Assembly (NCBI GenBank): GCA_017449525.1
Contig: JAFTFL010000004.1
Location: forward strand, 221,327 to 285,326
DNA length: 64,000 nucleotides
Origin: Bacteroidales bacterium
GTDB taxonomy: Bacteria > Bacteroidota > Bacteroidia > Bacteroidales > P3
Direction of reading: 5' to 3'
Position numbers and translations under genes: made by a program. Each line of letters starts with the position of its first letter. Positions within the stretch are counted from its first letter, which is position 1. Positions 37,090-46,573 of the stretch are shown piece after piece. The notes beneath the pieces are model-generated. The model made no database searches. It was not told the DNA's origin and saw only the letters and a list, made by a program, of their open reading frames with translations.

Positions 37090-39729
37090 TTAGCGAACAA
37101 TGAGTTTCTCAACCTTGCTGAACTTGTCGTTGGTGATGCGAACGAAGTAAGCACCCTTAGCGAGGTTCGACACATCGATAGTTGCAGTAGCATCAGCAGC
37201 CATCTTGTTGGTGGTGATGACGCGGCCGCTCATGTCAATGAGGCTGTAGTTCACAACGCCGTTAGCACCGTTGACGCTCAACTGCACCTGCGAAGTAGCA
37301 GGGTTGGGTTGCAGCGTAAGAGCAATAGCCGACGACTCGTCGATGGCGTTAGGTCCTGGACCTGGATTCTCAGACTGAACGAAGGTGCAACGGAGCGTAT
37401 GCGAAGCGGTAATGTTCTCAAGGCTAATCAGGCCATATTCATCACCACCCGTAGCATGCTGCAAAGTATACTCAGCCGAGCTGCCGTCAACAAACACCTC
37501 ATCGATTTCATAACCATCCTCAGGCATGATGTAGACGCTGATAGTACTACCTTCGTAAACGCTATCGGTCCTTTCGCAAAGAGTCTCGTAGCTGGGGCTC
37601 AAGAACTCACCACCTTCACCACACTGGAAGGTCAGTCCGTGCTTCGGGATGAACACAGCGGGTCCCACAATGAGGTCCATCATAGGACGAATGTTACCAC
37701 GGTGGGTACCCATCCAAGTAACTGAACTACCATCTGCAGGAATAGGACGGTTCGGGTCAATCATGAGAATGCTATAGGGGTTGCCGTTGCCGAGCACACG
37801 AGCATACGACTTCATACCAGGTACAGTATCGAACCACACTGCGGTCGAGTCTTGTAGCTTGTAGTAAGCGTTGGTCGAGGCAGCAGGCAGGAAGTAACCA
37901 TCTTCGGGCAGCATGTAACCCACACGGTAGGTGGTACGGGGCTGCAGCTGAACCTGGTTCGGGAACATGATGGTCATGGCCTTGTAGTTGCCAAGAGTTC
38001 TGTAGGTAAGAGTAGAAAGGGTGTCATTACTGAGGATGTCACCAGTAGCAACCTGGTACTCATCAACACCAGTCTCAAAGTATTTGAACTTAACGCTTGT
38101 GCCAGAAGAGGTCGCGTACACAGAGTCGTAGCTGAGCAGAGGAGTAATACGTGTTCCAACCTCCACCTCGTTCTGATAGGTAGAAGGAACAATGCGCATA
38201 CCGCGGATTACCCAGCCCTCGGGAATTACATCACCAGTGGTGTAGGCTATCTGCATGCGGTAGCCCTGGCGGAAGCATCCAATGTTGTTTGCCTCGAACG
38301 ACGTATAACCTTCGGTGGTGTAGCCGGAGAGGTAGTGTGAGAATTTACGCATGATGCCGTTGGTGTGGCTCCACACGCGAGTGTTAGGAGCAGTAGCAAT
38401 CATGTTGTTGTTCACGTGGTAGCCGATAGTATCAAGAGTTGCACCATCGTTAGCGCTGGTGAGGTTGGTCGTACTCACATTCGTGAAGAAGTAGCCAGCC
38501 ACATCGTTGCTGAGGTTGGTGGGCAGATAACCCTTAGTACCGCTTGCATAGGCCAAGCAGGTGTCATCCACGTCATAGCCCCAACCACGGAACCAGTTAT
38601 GATAGCCAAACGGGTCAATATTGAGAGGCATCGTGCTGTCTGGGGCGAAAGGCAGAACCTTGCCAGCGCCGCTGTTAGCTATCTCAACGGGAGTGGTAGC
38701 ATCCTCGTTGTAAGCATAAACCTTAGCCACGATGTTGTTCTGGGTATTAAGACCATTGTTAGTAACCCAGGAACGCCACACCACAGGCAGAGACATACCA
38801 GCAGGCATTTGCTGATAGAAACCTTCGAAGTAGTTCGGGTTAACCATCTTCAAGCGGTCTGCAGGAGTAGCCACAACCTTCACATCGTCAAGGAACCAGT
38901 AGTAGCCATACGCACCACCAGCGGGGTTATCACAGCTCCAACGAATACGAAGTTCCACACTGGAGTTGTGTGCCACTGTGCTGGGGAGAGTGGTGGTAAG
39001 ATTAGAAAGCAGCGAACTACCTCCTGTTACGTCAACGCCACGGACATTGATTTCAACCGCTCTAAAAGCGGTGTCACCAGCCACCTTGTAGTCAATCCAG
39101 CAGTGGTCATTGTTGAAGCAACGGTAGTACTGATAAAAGGTAACATCAATACCTGCAACAGACGATGCGTTGATGGCGGGGAAAGCAATGAAAGCATTGA
39201 ATGCACCCGTTGCACCCGTACCACCCCAACCTGCAATCTGGTCTTGCATGGTCATCACCATGATACCCTGCATAGCAGTCTCGCTGTCAAAACCATTCAA
39301 CGACTTGAAGCCTTCAGTACTTGCTGAACCGAACGTAACAGGATAGTTACCCTGCGTACGCAGGTTCGAGCAGGTCGACGACAAAGTATCCTGGATGCGA
39401 CGCCACTGTGAGTGGTAAGCCTGCTGGGTGTGCTGCGGAACGAGGTCACCATTGATATAGGTGCTGCCGTTAGAAATAGTACCAGTAGAATAGCCTGTAC
39501 CATCAGTAGCAAAGGTGCAGGTCATGAGTTCACCAGCCTTTGAGAAGATCGTGCCCTTGTAACCAGCAGCCGAACCCTTCACTACATTGTTCGAGGGGCT
39601 AACAGCAGCATCGTACTGGGTTTTCGTGTTGCTGAGGGTTGCATCGGGCAACTTCACAGCATTTGTTTGGGCGGTGGCAATAGTTGCTCCCAGCGCCAAG
39701 CAAAGAACGGTCAATACTGTTTTTTTCAT
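37090..39729 (-). CDS. T9SS-secreted protein with choice-of-anchor J-like domain
   Basis: 879 residues from the MKKTVLTVLCLALGA start, a clear signal peptide ending TATAQ (an upstream ATG at 39771 is unlikely). Residues ~130-290 resemble a jelly-roll choice-of-anchor J domain (GGTGATGAFNAF, then YYWFLDDVKVV). The last ~75 residues form a T9SS type A sorting domain (LQPNPATSQVQLSV, DMSGRVI, GAYFVRITND). The product should cross the outer membrane through the type IX system and be attached or released. Function unknown; no catalytic motif seen. It has a canonical promoter and its own terminator. Confidence 0.85.
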   Translation of the reverse strand: MKKTVLTVLCLALGATIATAQTNAVKLPDATLSNTKTQYDAAVSPSNNVVKGSAAGYKGTIFSKAGELMTCTFATDGTGYSTGTISNGSTYINGDLVPQHTQQAYHSQWRRIQDTLSSTCSNLRTQGNYPVTFGSASTEGFKSLNGFDSETAMQGIMVMTMQDQIAGWGGTGATGAFNAFIAFPAINASSVAGIDVTFYQYYRCFNNDHCWIDYKVAGDTAFRAVEINVRGVDVTGGSSLLSNLTTTLPSTVAHNSSVELRIRWSCDNPAGGAYGYYWFLDDVKVVATPADRLKMVNPNYFEGFYQQMPAGMSLPVVWRSWVTNNGLNTQNNIVAKVYAYNEDATTPVEIANSGAGKVLPFAPDSTMPLNIDPFGYHNWFRGWGYDVDDTCLAYASGTKGYLPTNLSNDVAGYFFTNVSTTNLTSANDGATLDTIGYHVNNNMIATAPNTRVWSHTNGIMRKFSHYLSGYTTEGYTSFEANNIGCFRQGYRMQIAYTTGDVIPEGWVIRGMRIVPSTYQNEVEVGTRITPLLSYDSVYATSSGTSVKFKYFETGVDEYQVATGDILSNDTLSTLTYRTLGNYKAMTIMFPNQVQLQPRTTYRVGYMLPEDGYFLPAASTNAYYKLQDSTAVWFDTVPGMKSYARVLGNGNPYSILMIDPNRPIPADGSSVTWMGTHRGNIRPMMDLIVGPAVFIPKHGLTFQCGEGGEFLSPSYETLCERTDSVYEGSTISVYIMPEDGYEIDEVFVDGSSAEYTLQHATGGDEYGLISLENITASHTLRCTFVQSENPGPGPNAIDESSAIALTLQPNPATSQVQLSVNGANGVVNYSLIDMSGRVITTNKMAADATATIDVSNLAKGAYFVRITNDKFSKVEKLIVR

Positions 39730-39842
39730 TGGTAATTGGGTTTTGATTAATAGTTTCCTTACTTTATCCAATTTTCTATTTTACTCATTCATTGTGCCAA
39801 ATAAAGGCCTACTCCAAAATGTGCACTTGCATTTATCGGCTG

Positions 39843-39873
39843 CAAATATACACAAACCGCTCCACTCCCCAAA
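39843..39873 (-). promoter_or_regulatory. Canonical Bacteroidetes promoter
   Basis: On the minus strand TTTG (39873-39870), 19-bp spacer, TATATTTG (39850-39843): a full -33/-7 match. It lies about 114 bp upstream of the T9SS cargo gene start. The divergent TPR lipoprotein gene begins at 40210; the rest of this roughly 480-bp gap shows nothing recognisable. Confidence 0.8.
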
Positions 39874-40209
39874 CTTTTTTTGCATCTTTTATGTGTGCCC
39901 GCATCGTCATACAGTAGGGCATAAGCCCAATTTCAAAACTGCACGGAGGCAGACGTTCCACGCTGCATCCGTACGGCTCATTCGTATAATAAAGCAATCT
40001 TGCCGACGTTATGCCCCTATGTTTCACCAACAGAAAAGCACCATCCGTTGTCTCCAATCCCCATAAGTGTGCTCTGGGATAGCGTCCATCGCGCCATACA
40101 TAATATAATAGGTGTGCTCCTGCTTCCCTCCCAGTTCCCTCACCCCATCACTGCATTCACAACAACGAATTTCTACAACATCATGCACCACATATCCTAC
40201 CGACCCCTG

Positions 40210-41847
40210 ATGCGCCTTTCCTGGCCAGTCATCATGAGTCTCGTGCTCCTTACAGCCGTTTCCTGTCATTCTGCAAAGCAAGCAGCCAGCACCTCCTCCA
40301 AACTGACGCGTCCTCCCATCGTGGAGGTGAGCCAACGTCAGCTGTCCGAGGAGGGGTTGCTCATTGAGGCCAAAATGCAGGAAGAAGCGGGCAACAAGAA
40401 AAAGGCCATGGAACTGCTGTCCCGATTGGCCGACAGTGCGCTGTATCCAGCGGTGGCACACTACGAGATGGCTCGCATTCTGGCCGCCAGCTACGAGCTG
40501 GATAGTGCGATGGTTCACGCCGAGAAAGCGGTTAAGGGCGATGGCAGCAATGTGTGGTACCGCAAACTGGCCGCCAACCTCTACAAGGCCACCCGCCAGC
40601 CTCGCAAAGAGATAGAGATGTGGGAGGCCATCGTCAAGATGAATCCCGACGTGCTGGAAAACTACTACGAACTTTCAAATAGCTACATCGATGCCAACGA
40701 CATCGAGGGTGCTATCAAGGTGCTGAACCGCGTAGAGTCTATGATAGGCGTAACCGAGCCCATCTCTCTTCAGAAGAAAAAACTGTGGGAGCACGCAGGC
40801 GACAACAAGAAGGCGCTACGCGAAATGGAGGCGTTGGCAGCCGCCCTTCCCAACAACAAGAAGTACAATTCGCTTGTGGCCGAAAGCTACATGCAGGCAG
40901 GCAACTATGCCAAAGCCAAGCAGTGCTACGACCGCATTCTGGCCTCCGACCCCAACGACGAGTACGTACACCTCTCCCTTGCCCAATACTACAAAGAGAC
41001 CCACAAGCCCGACCAAGCCTTCAATGAACTGATGATTGGCCTGCGCAATCCTAAATTAGACGACAACACGCGCATCAACCTATTAGCCAGTTTCTACGGA
41101 GACGACTTCTTCGGTACCAGTTCCAAATACGCCTACCCCCTTCTGGACAGCATCATGGCACACAGTGTCGACAGCCTTTCCTACGCTGCCCTCTACGGCG
41201 AGGTCTTGATGCGGCGCGAGCAGTATGCCGCTGCTGCGCATCAGTTTCAGCTCGCCTTGCTGCACGACAGTTCACGCTACGAGTTGTGGGAGTCTTTGCT
41301 TGTTTGCGAATCGGACGACTTGTCCAACCCCCAGGCCGTGCTGCACGATGCCGAGCGCGCCCTCGCCCTGTTCCCCCTACGTCAACTGCCCTACTTCATG
41401 AAAGGACTGACCCACTACCGCATGCAGAACTACCGCCAGGCTATCAATGCACTGAAGGGCTGCGAACGGCTTGGATTCAAAAAGGGCTATCTCGAGGCCG
41501 ACACCTACGAGCTCGTTGCGGAGTGCTACCGACAGATTGATTCATTAGACATCACGTTCAGCTACTACGACAAGCTGCTTGCTCTGCGTCCCAACGATGC
41601 TGGCACGCTCAACAACTACGCCTACTTCTTAGCCGAAGCCGACCTCGAACTGGACAAAGCCGAAACCATGGCACGTCGCGCCGTGGAGCTGCAGCCCTCC
41701 GAAGCCACTGTACTTGACACCTACGCCTGGGTGCTCTTCAAACGAGGCAAGACCGACGAGGCGCGCCACTACATGCGCCAAGCGCTCGACAACGACAAGA
41801 CGAACAGCGCTACCCTGCGCGAACATTGGGAGAAGATTAATCAATGA
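40210..41847 (+). CDS. TPR-repeat lipoprotein
   Basis: 545 residues from the ATG at 40210, which gives a lipoprotein signal (SLVLLTAVSC; lipobox cysteine near residue 19); the ATG at 40183 would add nine residues. Most of the protein is a chain of about ten tetratricopeptide helices (for example YNSLVAESYMQAGNYAKAKQ and LNNYAYFLAEADLELDKAE). It is likely an outer-membrane lipoprotein facing the periplasm and acting as a protein-interaction platform. Its stop overlaps the following lipoprotein gene by 4 bp; this TPR-DUF4292 pairing is common in Bacteroidales. Confidence 0.88.
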   Translation: MRLSWPVIMSLVLLTAVSCHSAKQAASTSSKLTRPPIVEVSQRQLSEEGLLIEAKMQEEAGNKKKAMELLSRLADSALYPAVAHYEMARILAASYELDSAMVHAEKAVKGDGSNVWYRKLAANLYKATRQPRKEIEMWEAIVKMNPDVLENYYELSNSYIDANDIEGAIKVLNRVESMIGVTEPISLQKKKLWEHAGDNKKALREMEALAAALPNNKKYNSLVAESYMQAGNYAKAKQCYDRILASDPNDEYVHLSLAQYYKETHKPDQAFNELMIGLRNPKLDDNTRINLLASFYGDDFFGTSSKYAYPLLDSIMAHSVDSLSYAALYGEVLMRREQYAAAAHQFQLALLHDSSRYELWESLLVCESDDLSNPQAVLHDAERALALFPLRQLPYFMKGLTHYRMQNYRQAINALKGCERLGFKKGYLEADTYELVAECYRQIDSLDITFSYYDKLLALRPNDAGTLNNYAYFLAEADLELDKAETMARRAVELQPSEATVLDTYAWVLFKRGKTDEARHYMRQALDNDKTNSATLREHWEKINQ

Positions 41848-42473
41848 AACACGCCAAGTCCCTTTTCCCCACTCTCCTCGGTCTTCTGTTGCTGCTAACT
41901 GCGGCCGCATGCAAAGAGGCTCAGCACGTGGATGCTGTGCCACAAGTAGCCAAGCCCCTCACCCAGTTTACCGACACCGCCGACACTACCAAGGGCTACG
42001 AGTACATGCAGACCAACTTCACCTGCCAACTCAACGGCATACGCGCCTCGGGGCAGTTGCGCATCCACCGCGACAGCGTGATATGGGTCTCACTGACCAA
42101 GCTGGTGGAACTTGGGCGCGTCCGACTGACGCCCGACAGCTGCCGAGCCTACATCAAACTGACCAACCAGCACATCGCCTGTACCTACGACCAGCTACAC
42201 AACGACCTACAACTCGACGTGGACTTTGCCACCGTGCAATCCGTTCTCACTGGAGGTGGCAGCCGCAAGGCGTTGCTGCTGGTCGACTACGACGACTTCG
42301 ACACCATCGATGGCCACGAGCTTCCTCTCAGCCTCGACATCACCCTCAACGACCGCCGGTTCTATAACAATGTACACCTGAGCTACAGCCGTGTGGTCTT
42401 CGACCTTCCCCTCTCCTTCCCCTATGCCGTGCCACACGACACGCCTCTGCTGTGGCCTCCCGCCGCCCAATAG
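41844..42473 (+). CDS. DUF4292-type lipoprotein
   Basis: 209 residues with a lipoprotein signal (LLLLLTAAACKE). The body (GIRASGQLRIHRDSVIWVSLT and then LGRVRLTPDSCRAYIKL) matches the layout I associate with DUF4292 in Bacteroidetes, a LolA/LolB-like half-barrel. It may carry lipid or lipoprotein at the outer membrane; that is inference. It overlaps the TPR lipoprotein by 4 bp. In related genomes a peptidase M23 gene often follows, but not here. Confidence 0.8.
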   Translation: MKHAKSLFPTLLGLLLLLTAAACKEAQHVDAVPQVAKPLTQFTDTADTTKGYEYMQTNFTCQLNGIRASGQLRIHRDSVIWVSLTKLVELGRVRLTPDSCRAYIKLTNQHIACTYDQLHNDLQLDVDFATVQSVLTGGGSRKALLLVDYDDFDTIDGHELPLSLDITLNDRRFYNNVHLSYSRVVFDLPLSFPYAVPHDTPLLWPPAAQ

Positions 42474-42584
42474 GAGATAACCGAGGCCGAGGCCCCCATT
42501 AACAAATTATAGCACACCATCTGCAACCCACCACACTGAACAGCCGTCTTCTTCTCGCGCAACCAACTATATGCACCAACTGCC

Positions 42585-43391
42585 ATGAACCGACTCATCC
42601 ACACCGCTACCTGTTTTCTACTCGTACTGTTTGCGAGTATCTGTACCCAAGCCCAAAACCATCTCTACACGGCCGACTCCGCCGCCATCGTGATGGATCG
42701 CTTCGTTACCCGTCAGAACCTTGACGCGTTTAAAGCTGACAGCATACTCTACATAGAGACCACCATCCTCAACAACGCGCAAGGCAAACGCGACACCCTG
42801 CGCATGCGGCGCTGGGCGGCAGCCCGCTCGTGCTACCGCACCGAAGTGTGGATTGACACTGTGCAACGCGTCGGCCTCTGCTCCGACGGACTGCACCACC
42901 GTGGTCTCAACGGCAAGACCCTCCGCTGGGACAGCATCAGCGCCGAGAAGTTCTACCACTACCATTCGGGTTACGATTTCCGTGGCCATCTCTACTACTG
43001 GAAAACATCTGGCTTAGAGATGGAGTACAAAGGGCTGTGGAATTGGCCTGGTGGGGGCAGAGCCCACCGTATATTTGTGCGCCAGCCAACCCGCTTCGAC
43101 CGCAACTACCTCTTTGAGGAGGGGAGTGGTCTGCTGTTCTTCATTCAGGAACTACCCACACACAAGGAGGAGGTACAAGATAGTGTACACGCCGATTGGC
43201 GCGCCGTCAGAGAGTACGTGCCCGTAGGGGGCATGCTGTTGCCGTCCGTGGAAGAGTATCAGGCAGGCCTTATGCGCACCACCGTCATTCATTCCTATCG
43301 TTACCTCCCACTGAGGAAAGAAATCTTTGATTATCGGGTGCAGATACCATTAGACAGCCCCCTACCCACATCCAATCCCAACCAGCAATGA
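42585..43391 (+). CDS. Exported protein of unknown function, LolA-like in outline
   Basis: 268 residues with a signal peptide (MNRLIHTATCFLLVLFAS, cleavage near TQAQ). The part around residues 50-110 (SILYIETTILN, GKRDTLRMRRWA and GLNGKTLRW) has the strand pattern of LolA-like lipoprotein carriers. Overall identity is too low for a firm assignment. It follows the DUF4292 lipoprotein by 112 bp and overlaps tadA by 4 bp. Confidence 0.65.
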   Translation: MNRLIHTATCFLLVLFASICTQAQNHLYTADSAAIVMDRFVTRQNLDAFKADSILYIETTILNNAQGKRDTLRMRRWAAARSCYRTEVWIDTVQRVGLCSDGLHHRGLNGKTLRWDSISAEKFYHYHSGYDFRGHLYYWKTSGLEMEYKGLWNWPGGGRAHRIFVRQPTRFDRNYLFEEGSGLLFFIQELPTHKEEVQDSVHADWRAVREYVPVGGMLLPSVEEYQAGLMRTTVIHSYRYLPLRKEIFDYRVQIPLDSPLPTSNPNQQ

Positions 43392-43861
43392 GCATCATAG
43401 ACAATAGCGACGAGTACTACATGCAGCAGGCACTCGTCGAGGCACGCTACGCCCGCGACGAACAGGAAGTACCCGTCGGAGCAGTGGTGGTGTGCCACGA
43501 CCGCATTGTGGCACGTGCCCACAACCGCACCGAGTGTCTGCACGACGTAACTGCCCATGCCGAGATGCAGGCCATCACCGCTGCTGCCGACGCCCTGGGG
43601 GGCAAGTATTTGGCCGATTGTACCCTGTACGTTACGTTGGAACCCTGCCCGATGTGCGCTGGTGCACTGGCCTGGAGCCAGATAGGCCGAGTGGTCTATG
43701 GTGCCAGCGACCCCAAGCGCGGCTTTGAGCGTTTCGGACGGGCCATGCTCCATCCCAAAACAGAAGTGGTCGGTGGCCTCTTGGCCGACACGTGCAGCCA
43801 ACTACTGCTCGACTTCTTCGAGAGCCACAGGCTGGGCAGCAAACCCAAAGAACTATCATAG
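43388..43861 (+). CDS. tadA: tRNA-specific adenosine deaminase TadA
   Basis: Converts A34 to inosine in tRNA-Arg(ACG). The zinc-binding cytidine-deaminase motifs are HAEMQAI and PCPMCAGA. 157 residues, normal length. Overlaps the preceding exported protein gene by 4 bp. Confidence 0.96.
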   Translation: MSIIDNSDEYYMQQALVEARYARDEQEVPVGAVVVCHDRIVARAHNRTECLHDVTAHAEMQAITAAADALGGKYLADCTLYVTLEPCPMCAGALAWSQIGRVVYGASDPKRGFERFGRAMLHPKTEVVGGLLADTCSQLLLDFFESHRLGSKPKELS

Positions 43862-43896
43862 CACATTGTATACATAAACCAATAGCATATCGACAC

Positions 43897-44787
43897 ATGA
43901 AACCCACACTATTAGTACTGGCTGCCGGCATGGGCAGCCGCTATGGCGGCCTCAAGCAGATGGACGGCGTAGGCCCCCACGGTGAGATCATCATGGACTA
44001 CTCCATTGAAGATGCCATCCGAGCCGGCTTCGGCAAGGTGGTCTTCGTTATTCGCCACAGCTTTGAGCAGAACTTCAAACAGCACATCAATGCAGACCAT
44101 TTTGGCGGACGCATTGCAGTGGAATATGTCTACCAGGAGTTAGACAAGCTGCCTGCCGGCTTCCAAGTGCCAGAAGGTCGCGAGAAACCTTGGGGCACGA
44201 ACCACGCCATCCTGATGGCCAAAGAGGTCATCCACGAGCCCTTCGCTATTATCAATGCCGACGACTTCTACGGCCGCGACGCTTTCATGGTTATGGCGCA
44301 GCATCTGCGCAGCCTTGAGCAGAGCGAAGGACGCTACTGCATGGTGGGCTACCGATTGGAGAACACGCTCAGCGAGAATGGCACAGTGAGCCGCGGCGTG
44401 TGCAGCACCGACGCGCAGGGCCTGCTCATCGGGCTCACCGAGCGCACCTCTATAGGACGCACGCCCAACGGCATCTGCTACAAAGAGGCCGACGGCACGA
44501 TGCATCCCCTTGCAGCCGACACCACCGTCAGTATGAACCTTTTTGGCTTCACGCCCGACTACTTCCGCGAGAGCGAACGCCTCTTTGTCGACTTCCTGCG
44601 TGAGCACGGCCACGAGTTGAAGTCGGAATACTACATACCGTGGGCAGTGAACAGCCTCATTGACGAGGGCTACGCCACCATGCGCGTACTGCAGACCAGT
44701 GCACAGTGGTTTGGTGTTACCTACCAAGAGGACCGCCCCATGGTGGTGGAACGACTGCGTAAACTGCACGATGCAGGCGAATACTAA
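43897..44787 (+). CDS. Sugar nucleotidyltransferase-like protein
   Basis: 296 residues. The N-terminal LVLAAGMGSRYGGLKQMDGVG is the NTP-binding loop of the GlmU/RmlA-type family, and INADDFYGRDAF contains the metal-binding aspartate region. The start at 43897 begins the conserved motif; the longer frame overlaps tadA. Which sugar phosphate or substrate it uses is unknown. Its stop overlaps the next gene by 17 bp. Confidence 0.88.
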   Translation: MKPTLLVLAAGMGSRYGGLKQMDGVGPHGEIIMDYSIEDAIRAGFGKVVFVIRHSFEQNFKQHINADHFGGRIAVEYVYQELDKLPAGFQVPEGREKPWGTNHAILMAKEVIHEPFAIINADDFYGRDAFMVMAQHLRSLEQSEGRYCMVGYRLENTLSENGTVSRGVCSTDAQGLLIGLTERTSIGRTPNGICYKEADGTMHPLAADTTVSMNLFGFTPDYFRESERLFVDFLREHGHELKSEYYIPWAVNSLIDEGYATMRVLQTSAQWFGVTYQEDRPMVVERLRKLHDAGEY

Positions 44788-46024
44788 CGGACGCACCTCA
44801 TCCTGCACTCCCGACCCGTGCGCTCACCCACTCACGGCCGCTGCGCCGTGGGAGGATGAGCGCACGTGGCTTTTTGTGGAGCAGCACGCCAACGATGACC
44901 CCACCCGTCTGCTCCTCGGCAGCCATGCTGGGTTCGACCTGCGTTTTGCCGTCGCCCAAATAGAGGGGCGACAACGCATGCGCAGCAAATTGCCCACGCT
45001 GTCGACCGTGCCGCGCTTCGTTTTTCCTCCGAAACTCAACTGCGAGCAGTGCTCGTCCGAAGCCACGGCTGCCTACAAGGCCTCGCTACTGCCCATCGGG
45101 GGCTGCGTGGCCGACCTCACTGGCGGACTGGGCATCGACACGTACCACCTGGCTCGCCGCGCCTCCACCGCGTACTACTGCGAACTGAATTCCACACTGC
45201 ACGACACGGCAGCCCACAACTTCGCCCTGCTTGGCCAGACCAATATCACCACCGCCTGCACGGACGGGTTGGCTTGGCTCAAGGCCAACGAGGCACAGCC
45301 CTTAGACATGATTTACGCCGACCCAGCGCGACGCGACGACCTCGGCCGGAGAGTCTACGCCATGGAGGCCTGCGAACCCAACTTGGTGCCCGAGCTGCCC
45401 TGGATGCTGCAGCGCGCTGCCTGCATCCTCATCAAGGCCTCGCCCATGGTCGACATTGCCGACCTGCTCGGTCGACTGCCCAGCGTGGCGGCCGTTCACA
45501 TCCTCTCCGTCGGGGGGGAATGCAAAGAGGTGCTGCTGGAACTGCGCGCTGCAGCCGAGGAGCCCCAGTTGCACATCGTGGGGCTGATGCCCGATGGAGG
45601 CATTCGCTTCCACCTCACCACCACGCGTCAGGCCGAGGCGCAGGCCGAAGTGCGCTTTGCGGCCTCCGTGAGCCGCTACCTCTACCTGCCCGACGCAGCA
45701 CTGCTCAAGGGGGGCGTTTTTCGCAGCCTCAGCGCATGGTACGGCGTAGAGAAATTAGACCGCAACACCCACCTCTACACCGCCCCACACCACGTGGCCG
45801 ACTTTCCTGGCCGCTGTCTGGAGGTGGTAGAAACCGTGGCGCTGCACGCCAAGACGCTGCGCACGCTCCTCCCCGAGGGACAAGCCCATGTGCTGAGCCA
45901 CAACTACCCCGTGGGCGCCGACGCGCTGCGCCACCAACTGCGCCTGCGCGAGGGGGGCGACCTCTACGTGGTAGCCACCACCCTGTCCGGCCGTAAGGTG
46001 GGGCTGCTCTGCCGCCGCAAGTAA
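44771..46024 (+). CDS. THUMP-like class I SAM methyltransferase
   Basis: 417 residues from the ATG at 44771. A Rossmann-type SAM motif is visible (CVADLTGGLGIDTYHLA), then MIYADPARRDD (motif IV, DP type). The C-terminal ~100 residues form a THUMP-like domain (KTLRTLLPEGQAHVLSH). Bacteroidetes proteins of this type are annotated as THUMP-like or SAM-dependent methyltransferases, probably acting on RNA. Coupled by overlap to the nucleotidyltransferase gene and followed by a bidirectional terminator. Confidence 0.85.
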   Translation: MQANTNGRTSSCTPDPCAHPLTAAAPWEDERTWLFVEQHANDDPTRLLLGSHAGFDLRFAVAQIEGRQRMRSKLPTLSTVPRFVFPPKLNCEQCSSEATAAYKASLLPIGGCVADLTGGLGIDTYHLARRASTAYYCELNSTLHDTAAHNFALLGQTNITTACTDGLAWLKANEAQPLDMIYADPARRDDLGRRVYAMEACEPNLVPELPWMLQRAACILIKASPMVDIADLLGRLPSVAAVHILSVGGECKEVLLELRAAAEEPQLHIVGLMPDGGIRFHLTTTRQAEAQAEVRFAASVSRYLYLPDAALLKGGVFRSLSAWYGVEKLDRNTHLYTAPHHVADFPGRCLEVVETVALHAKTLRTLLPEGQAHVLSHNYPVGADALRHQLRLREGGDLYVVATTLSGRKVGLLCRRK

Positions 46025-46046
46025 CCAAGCCTTTCATTGAAAAGAG

Positions 46047-46079
46047 AAAGAGAGCAGATTCTTCAATCTGCTCTCTTTT
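46047..46079. terminator. Bidirectional terminator
   Basis: 14-bp perfect stem (arms 46047-46060 and 46065-46078) with a CTTC tetraloop, with T-rich sequence on the plus side. It serves the methyltransferase operon and the converging tRNA genes. It directly abuts the CCA end of the first tRNA. Confidence 0.9.
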
Positions 46080-46163
46080 GGTGCCCAGGACAGGACTTGA
46101 ACCTGCACTCCTCTCGAAATACGCACCTGAAACGTACGCGTCTACCAATTCCGCCACCTGGGC
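46079..46163 (-). tRNA. tRNA-Leu (anticodon CAG)
   Basis: Type II tRNA with a long variable arm. Acceptor GCCCAGG pairs with CCTGGGC, followed by ACCA (CCA encoded). The D-arm contains GGAATTGGTAGACGC; the anticodon loop TTCAGGT gives CAG. The T-arm has GGTTCAAGTCC. Second of two tandem leucine tRNAs on the minus strand. Confidence 0.95.
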
Positions 46164-46176
46164 TCATCCTCTTCAG

Positions 46177-46258
46177 TGTCCAGAACAAGACTTGAACTTG
46201 CACGCCTCGCGGCACTACCCCCTCAAAGTAGCGTGTCTACCAATTCCACCACCTGGAC
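46177..46258 (-). tRNA. tRNA-Leu (anticodon GAG)
   Basis: Type II tRNA. Acceptor GTCCAGG pairs with TCTGGAC (one G-T pair); the anticodon loop TTGAGGG gives GAG; the T-arm contains AGTTCAAGTCT. The 3' CCA is not encoded (the sequence continues ACTG). It lies 13 bp upstream of the other tRNA-Leu, presumably in one transcript. Confidence 0.94.
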
Positions 46259-46288
46259 ATTAGAGTTTCCACTCTCGGAAAGCGGATG

Positions 46289-46320
46289 CAAAGGTACTAC
46301 AATTTGCGGGACTGACCAAA
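46289..46320 (-). promoter_or_regulatory. Promoter of the tRNA-Leu pair
   Basis: On the minus strand TTTG (46320-46317), 20-bp spacer, TACCTTTG (46296-46289): a full match to the Bacteroidetes promoter, about 30 bp upstream of the first tRNA. Confidence 0.85.
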
Positions 46321-46559
46321 TTTATTTCACTCATTTCTGCTTTCACTGCAGCAACGACATCGCATTCAGCGCTCTGAACCTTATCTTTGTTCGGGCACAA
46401 GTGCGCATTCCATAGCGGCATTTTTCGGCTGCCCGACTTGGGCTGACGACATTTTCCTCAACGAATGGGCAACAGTTTGCATAACGCCATAAGACACTGA
46501 AAAGCAGCCTTTATAAGATCTTCTCCTTGAAAAAATGGCCTCATGTCGGAGAAAGTGCG

Positions 46560-46567
46560 TACCTTTG
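46560..46567 (+). promoter_or_regulatory. -7 promoter element TACCTTTG
   Basis: Consensus -7 element on the plus strand with no gene within 390 bp. It could drive the candidate small RNA that ends at the hairpin at 46689-46720. Confidence 0.5.
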
Positions 46568-46573
46568 CACCAC

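Noticed and set aside
36187-37725. 512-codon plus-strand ORF from nrdD across the riboswitch
   Set aside because: It crosses the cobalamin riboswitch and two antisense genes; no protein-like pattern.
38365-39327. 320-codon plus-strand ORF opposite the T9SS cargo gene
   Set aside because: Antisense shadow of a gene with clear signal peptide and sorting domain.
45049-45996. 315-codon plus-strand ORF within the methyltransferase gene
   Set aside because: Arg/His/Pro-rich shifted-frame shadow of the methyltransferase gene; no domain.
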